From assembly GCA_021776195.1 (NCBI GenBank), contig JAJFGK010000012.1:62001-126000 (forward strand): a stretch of 64,000 nt of DNA. Reading direction: 5' to 3'. The position numbers and the translations under genes were made by a program. Positions within the stretch are counted from its first letter, which is position 1. Every line of letters begins with the position of its first letter. The notes below the pieces were generated by a model, which was not told where the DNA came from, ran no database searches, and saw nothing but the letters and a program-made list of their open reading frames with translations. Shown in pieces: positions 60,989 through 64,000 of this stretch. The stretch comes from Kiloniellaceae bacterium. GTDB lineage: Bacteria > Pseudomonadota > Alphaproteobacteria > Kiloniellales > Kiloniellaceae.

Positions 60989-63750
60989 GCCGCACCTCTC
61001 ACTTGAGCCAGCGTTTCAGTCAAAGTGGTGAGCAGGGCGTCGCGATCGGTCTTGGACACGTAGTCCTGGAAGCCGACTTCGCGTCCCTTCTCAAAATCGT
61101 CGCTCGAAGAGAAGGACGACAAGGCCACCATCGGCGTGTCTCGCCAGCTGGTGTCCTGGCGAATCTTCTCGGCAAACTGGAAGCCGTCCATCACCGGCAT
61201 CTCGATGTCGGAAATGATCAGGTCGAAGGCCTCTCCCGCTTCACAAAGCTCTAGCGCCTCGGTCGCAGAGGTAACCGAAACAACATCGTACCCGGCGATA
61301 GTCAGAAGAGGCTGCAGCAGGTTGCGGAAGAAGGCGCTGTCGTCGACCAGAAGCAAACGCGACTGCTCATCGGTCGAGACCCCACCGTTCTGTTTTCCAA
61401 ACCAGTCTTGATAGGCAAGAGTTAAATAGTGGGCGGCATCGATGATGTCGGTCGCCTTGCCACCGATAACCGCGGTGCCAACGAAGCCTGGACGCTCGGT
61501 GCCAAGTTCGACGTTCAAGACGTCCTCCACGATGTCGACGATTTCATCGACCACCAGGCCCATGCTGCGATCGCCATCGGCGAAGACCAGAACCGGCTGA
61601 CGACCCTCTGACTTCAGTTCAATGGTATGATCCATGCGCACCAGCGGCATCAGATCGCCGCGGTACTGGATCACGTACTCGCCGTTCGAATTCTCCACCG
61701 TGGCAAGATCGACCTCCTCGAGCCGGGCGATCAGGGCCAGGGGCACGGCCTTGGGCGACGAATCGAGTGCCCGGAAGACCAGCATCGCGGTGGTGTCCTC
61801 GCCCCGCTTGGCATTGGCTTGCGCATCCTGGTCTTCGGTCTCCTCGGCAAGTCCGATCTCGCCGGTACCACCGGCGATTCCGTTGGGATCGAGGATCATG
61901 ACCACGCTGCCGTCGCCAAGGATCGTGTTGCCCGAGAAGAGCTGCTGATCGCGCAGAATCGGCGCCATCGGCTTGACCACGATCTCCTCTGTGTCGAAGA
62001 CCCGGTCGACGACGATACCCATCGAGTAGTTGCCGACCTTGATGACCACGATGAAGGCATCGCGCGATTGGCTGAGGCTCTCCTTTTCGGTTTCTTCCTG
62101 CGGCGCCTTGAGTGAGAGCCGTTCACCCAGATCGACCAGCGGAAGCAACCGATTGCGCAGGCGCAACACCGGCGTGTCGCCGATATGTTCGATCTTGTGC
62201 TCGCTCTGGGCCGACGCACGGACCAGTTCGACGACCGATAGCTGAGGAATGGCAAAGCGCTCGGAACCGGCCTCGACAATCAGGGCCGAGACGATGGCCA
62301 GGGTCAGGGGGATCTTGATGACGAACTTCGTGCCCTTGCCCTCGACCGAGGTCAATTCCACCGTGCCGCTGATCTTCTCGATGTTGGTTCGGACCACGTC
62401 CATGCCCACGCCACGGCCGGAAACGGCAGTCACCTTCGCGGCGGTCGAGAACCCGGGCTTGAAGATGTACTGATGAATTTGCTGTTCGCTGAGGACCTCC
62501 AGGTCGGCCTCGGAGGCAATCCCGTTTTCAATCGACTTGCGTTTGATGGCCTCGGTGTTCAGTCCTTTGCCGTCATCGGAGATTTCGATGATGATATGAC
62601 CGCCCTCGTGGTACGCATTCAACGTGACGGTACCGGTCTCCGGCTTGCCGGCCTTGCGGCGATCGGCCGTCACTTCCAGGCCGTGGTCGGCGGAGTTGCG
62701 GACCATGTGAGTCAAGGGATCCTTGATCAACTCCAGGACTTGACGGTCCAGCTCGGTCTCGGCGCCCTTCATGACCAGGTCGATCTTCTTGTCCAGCTCG
62801 TTGCCGAGGTCGCGAATGATCCGCGGCAGCTTGGCCCAGGCATTGCCGATCGGCTGCATGCGCGTCGCCATGACGCCTTCTTGCAGTTCCGAGACAACTT
62901 GATTTAGCCGCTGCAACGGTGCGGCAAACTCGCTTTCATTTCGGTTGCGCAGAATCTGAAGCAGTTGATTTCGCGTCAGGACCAACTCGGAGACCATCGT
63001 CATCAGGTCTTCCAGCACGGTCACGTTGACGCGGATGGTCTGATTGGCGACTGATTCCTTCTTGCTGCCATCGCCGGCCGGCTCCGCCGCAGAACTTGGC
63101 GGCAGTGCAGCTTCGGCAGGCTTGGTCTCGACCATCTCGGCGGCTGGCGCTTCGGCGTCTGTCGCCTCGGCCATGGCCTGAATTTCTGCCGCGGCTGCGG
63201 CCTCGGCCTCGGCCGCCAATTCTTCCGGTCCCTTGGCCGCGAGGAAGGCAGCTTCCAGGTCGTCCAGTGTCGGTCCGGCGCGTTCAACTTCGCCACTGGA
63301 GGCTTCGGCCTCGGGCGCAGCGGGCTCGGGCGCCGCTTCCGGCGCAACCGGCGCTGCCGGGGCGTCCGACAGGCCGCCCTCGGCGGCATGGTTCAGACGT
63401 TTGATCAGCTCGCTGTCATCGCCCTCGGGTTCTTGCTCGCTCTGCTCAAGCGCGTCCAGCAATACACGAATCTGGTCGAGGCAAGCCAGGATCAGGGTTA
63501 CAGCGTCCGGGGTCACTTCGAGTTCGCCATCGCGAAACTTGCCGAGAATGTTTTCGCCGGCGTGGGCGACCGACTCCAGGCGGGGAAGACCAAGGAAACC
63601 GCAAGTGCCCTTAATCGTATGGACTAGGCGAAAAATATTGCCGAGCAGGCCGCGATCATTCGGGTTCTGTTCGAGCCGAACGATCTCTCCATCCAGTTCG
63701 GAGAGGCTCTCGCTTGTCTCGGTTAGAAACTCACTGAGCAGGTCATCCAT
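60985..63750 (-). CDS. cheA: Hybrid chemotaxis kinase CheA with two CheW-like domains and C-terminal receiver
   Basis: 921 residues. Hpt domain with phospho-His at residue 44 (RLVHTIKGTCGFLG). A Glu/Ala-rich linker (about 120-230) follows. The dimer domain contains TIRVNVTVLEDLMTMVSELVL in pieces, and the ATPase domain HMVRNSADHGLE, ISDDGKGLN and SGRGVGMDVV. Two successive CheW folds follow (KIPLTLAIVSALIVEAG, then LVFRALDSSPKAVPLALIARL). The end is a receiver with LLLVDDSAFFRNLLQPLL and acceptor Asp in LIISDIEMPVMDGF. The extra CheW and the receiver set it apart from the enteric five-domain CheA and suggest a phosphate sink. Confidence 0.92.
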   Translation of the reverse strand: MDDLLSEFLTETSESLSELDGEIVRLEQNPNDRGLLGNIFRLVHTIKGTCGFLGLPRLESVAHAGENILGKFRDGELEVTPDAVTLILACLDQIRVLLDALEQSEQEPEGDDSELIKRLNHAAEGGLSDAPAAPVAPEAAPEPAAPEAEASSGEVERAGPTLDDLEAAFLAAKGPEELAAEAEAAAAAEIQAMAEATDAEAPAAEMVETKPAEAALPPSSAAEPAGDGSKKESVANQTIRVNVTVLEDLMTMVSELVLTRNQLLQILRNRNESEFAAPLQRLNQVVSELQEGVMATRMQPIGNAWAKLPRIIRDLGNELDKKIDLVMKGAETELDRQVLELIKDPLTHMVRNSADHGLEVTADRRKAGKPETGTVTLNAYHEGGHIIIEISDDGKGLNTEAIKRKSIENGIASEADLEVLSEQQIHQYIFKPGFSTAAKVTAVSGRGVGMDVVRTNIEKISGTVELTSVEGKGTKFVIKIPLTLAIVSALIVEAGSERFAIPQLSVVELVRASAQSEHKIEHIGDTPVLRLRNRLLPLVDLGERLSLKAPQEETEKESLSQSRDAFIVVIKVGNYSMGIVVDRVFDTEEIVVKPMAPILRDQQLFSGNTILGDGSVVMILDPNGIAGGTGEIGLAEETEDQDAQANAKRGEDTTAMLVFRALDSSPKAVPLALIARLEEVDLATVENSNGEYVIQYRGDLMPLVRMDHTIELKSEGRQPVLVFADGDRSMGLVVDEIVDIVEDVLNVELGTERPGFVGTAVIGGKATDIIDAAHYLTLAYQDWFGKQNGGVSTDEQSRLLLVDDSAFFRNLLQPLLTIAGYDVVSVTSATEALELCEAGEAFDLIISDIEMPVMDGFQFAEKIRQDTSWRDTPMVALSSFSSSDDFEKGREVGFQDYVSKTDRDALLTTLTETLAQVRGAA

Positions 63751-63767
63751 TATCGCAATTCCAACTT

Positions 63768-64000
63768 TTATTGATAACTTAGTGCTTTAGAGGCAATGCG
63801 ACTGACGTCGCCAATCCCCACCTCGCGCTGGCCACAGATTTGCAAGAATAGATTAACAAAGCCCTTATCCAGAAAGGCATAGAGCTCTTGCGCGGTCGCC
63901 CGCCCCGCCCCCACGACTTGCGGGTCCCGCGCAACCGCCAAGACCTCCTGGTCACCGCCAGGAACAGACGTGCGGCTGAACACCCGAATGGAAGGTTTGC
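63768..64000 (-). CDS. Hypothetical protein, 3' end only (runs off the window)
   Basis: The last 76 or so codons of a gene whose start lies beyond position 64000. The visible end reads ...SIRVFSRTSVPGGDQEVLAVARD, QVVGAGRATAQELYAFLDKGF, VNLFLQICGQREVGIGDVS and stops 17 bases before cheA. A family could not be named. Its closeness to cheA on the same strand suggests it belongs to the chemotaxis operon; an upstream regulator or receptor-associated protein is possible. Confidence 0.5.
   Translation of the reverse strand, partial: KPSIRVFSRTSVPGGDQEVLAVARDPQVVGAGRATAQELYAFLDKGFVNLFLQICGQREVGIGDVSRIASKALSYQ

Noticed and set aside
1..64000. CRISPR arrays, tRNA and rRNA genes
   Set aside because: No regularly spaced direct repeats, no cloverleaf with a T-loop GTTCGAATC core, and no rRNA-like stretch were seen by eye; a covariance-model scan would be decisive.

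Overview
The window reads as chromosomal DNA of a GC-rich, flagellated alphaproteobacterium, most likely of Rhodospirillales type. The basis is the combination of CtrA, SciP (DUF1153), a FlbD-type sigma-54 activator, the order fliF-fliG-fliH-fliN-motA-flbD-flhA-flhF-flhG, short two-domain flagellins, and GANTC (CcrM-type) sites in front of ctrA. I saw no rRNA, tRNA, CRISPR array or intact insertion sequence. Genus is not claimed.

Layout. 1-3.1 kb: a palindromic repeat element, then small accessory genes (methyltransferase, unknown, GNAT acetyltransferase, alpha/beta hydrolase). 3.2-4.5 kb: an MFS transporter with a histidine-rich tail. 4.6-21.9 kb: a glycan or surface-modification region. It holds six methyltransferase genes, three related GT-B-like glycosyltransferases, a cytidylyltransferase, a sugar reductase-like protein, a radical SAM/SPASM enzyme, a sulfotransferase, a FemAB/GNAT-like transferase, and a 968-residue TPR-glycosyltransferase-methyltransferase fusion that resembles FlmG of Caulobacter in its first two parts. 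22.1-26.6 kb: a Gld-type ABC exporter operon (ATPase, permease, GldG-like, DUF4340). 26.8-29.2 kb: a large MscS-family channel. 29.6-39.7 kb: late flagellar genes (fliS, fliD, flaG, two flagellins, a second fliS, fliK, flgD, flgE). 39.9-52.6 kb: sciP and the fliF-to-flhG basal body/export operon, ending in a FliK-like protein. 52.8-54.7 kb: a secreted metacaspase-like protein. 54.9-56.8 kb: fliJ and fliI, divergent from ctrA at 57.2 kb. 58.1-64 kb: a chemotaxis operon (cheA, cheW, cheY, cheB, cheR) read toward ctrA.

How it fits together. CtrA and SciP would set cell-cycle timing of the early flagellar operon. FlbD, encoded inside that operon, would then switch on sigma-54 promoters. I can read good -24/-12 elements in front of both flagellins and fliS2, and a recurrent palindrome GGCA-N5-TGCC (compatible with the FlbD ftr element) near the flagellin, fliS2 and fliF promoters. 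The surface-modification region ends about 8 kb before the flagellar genes; its FlmG-like fusion makes flagellin glycosylation the leading hypothesis for at least part of it. A palindromic repeat occurs twice, at 8-208 (full) and 54758-54860 (internally deleted).
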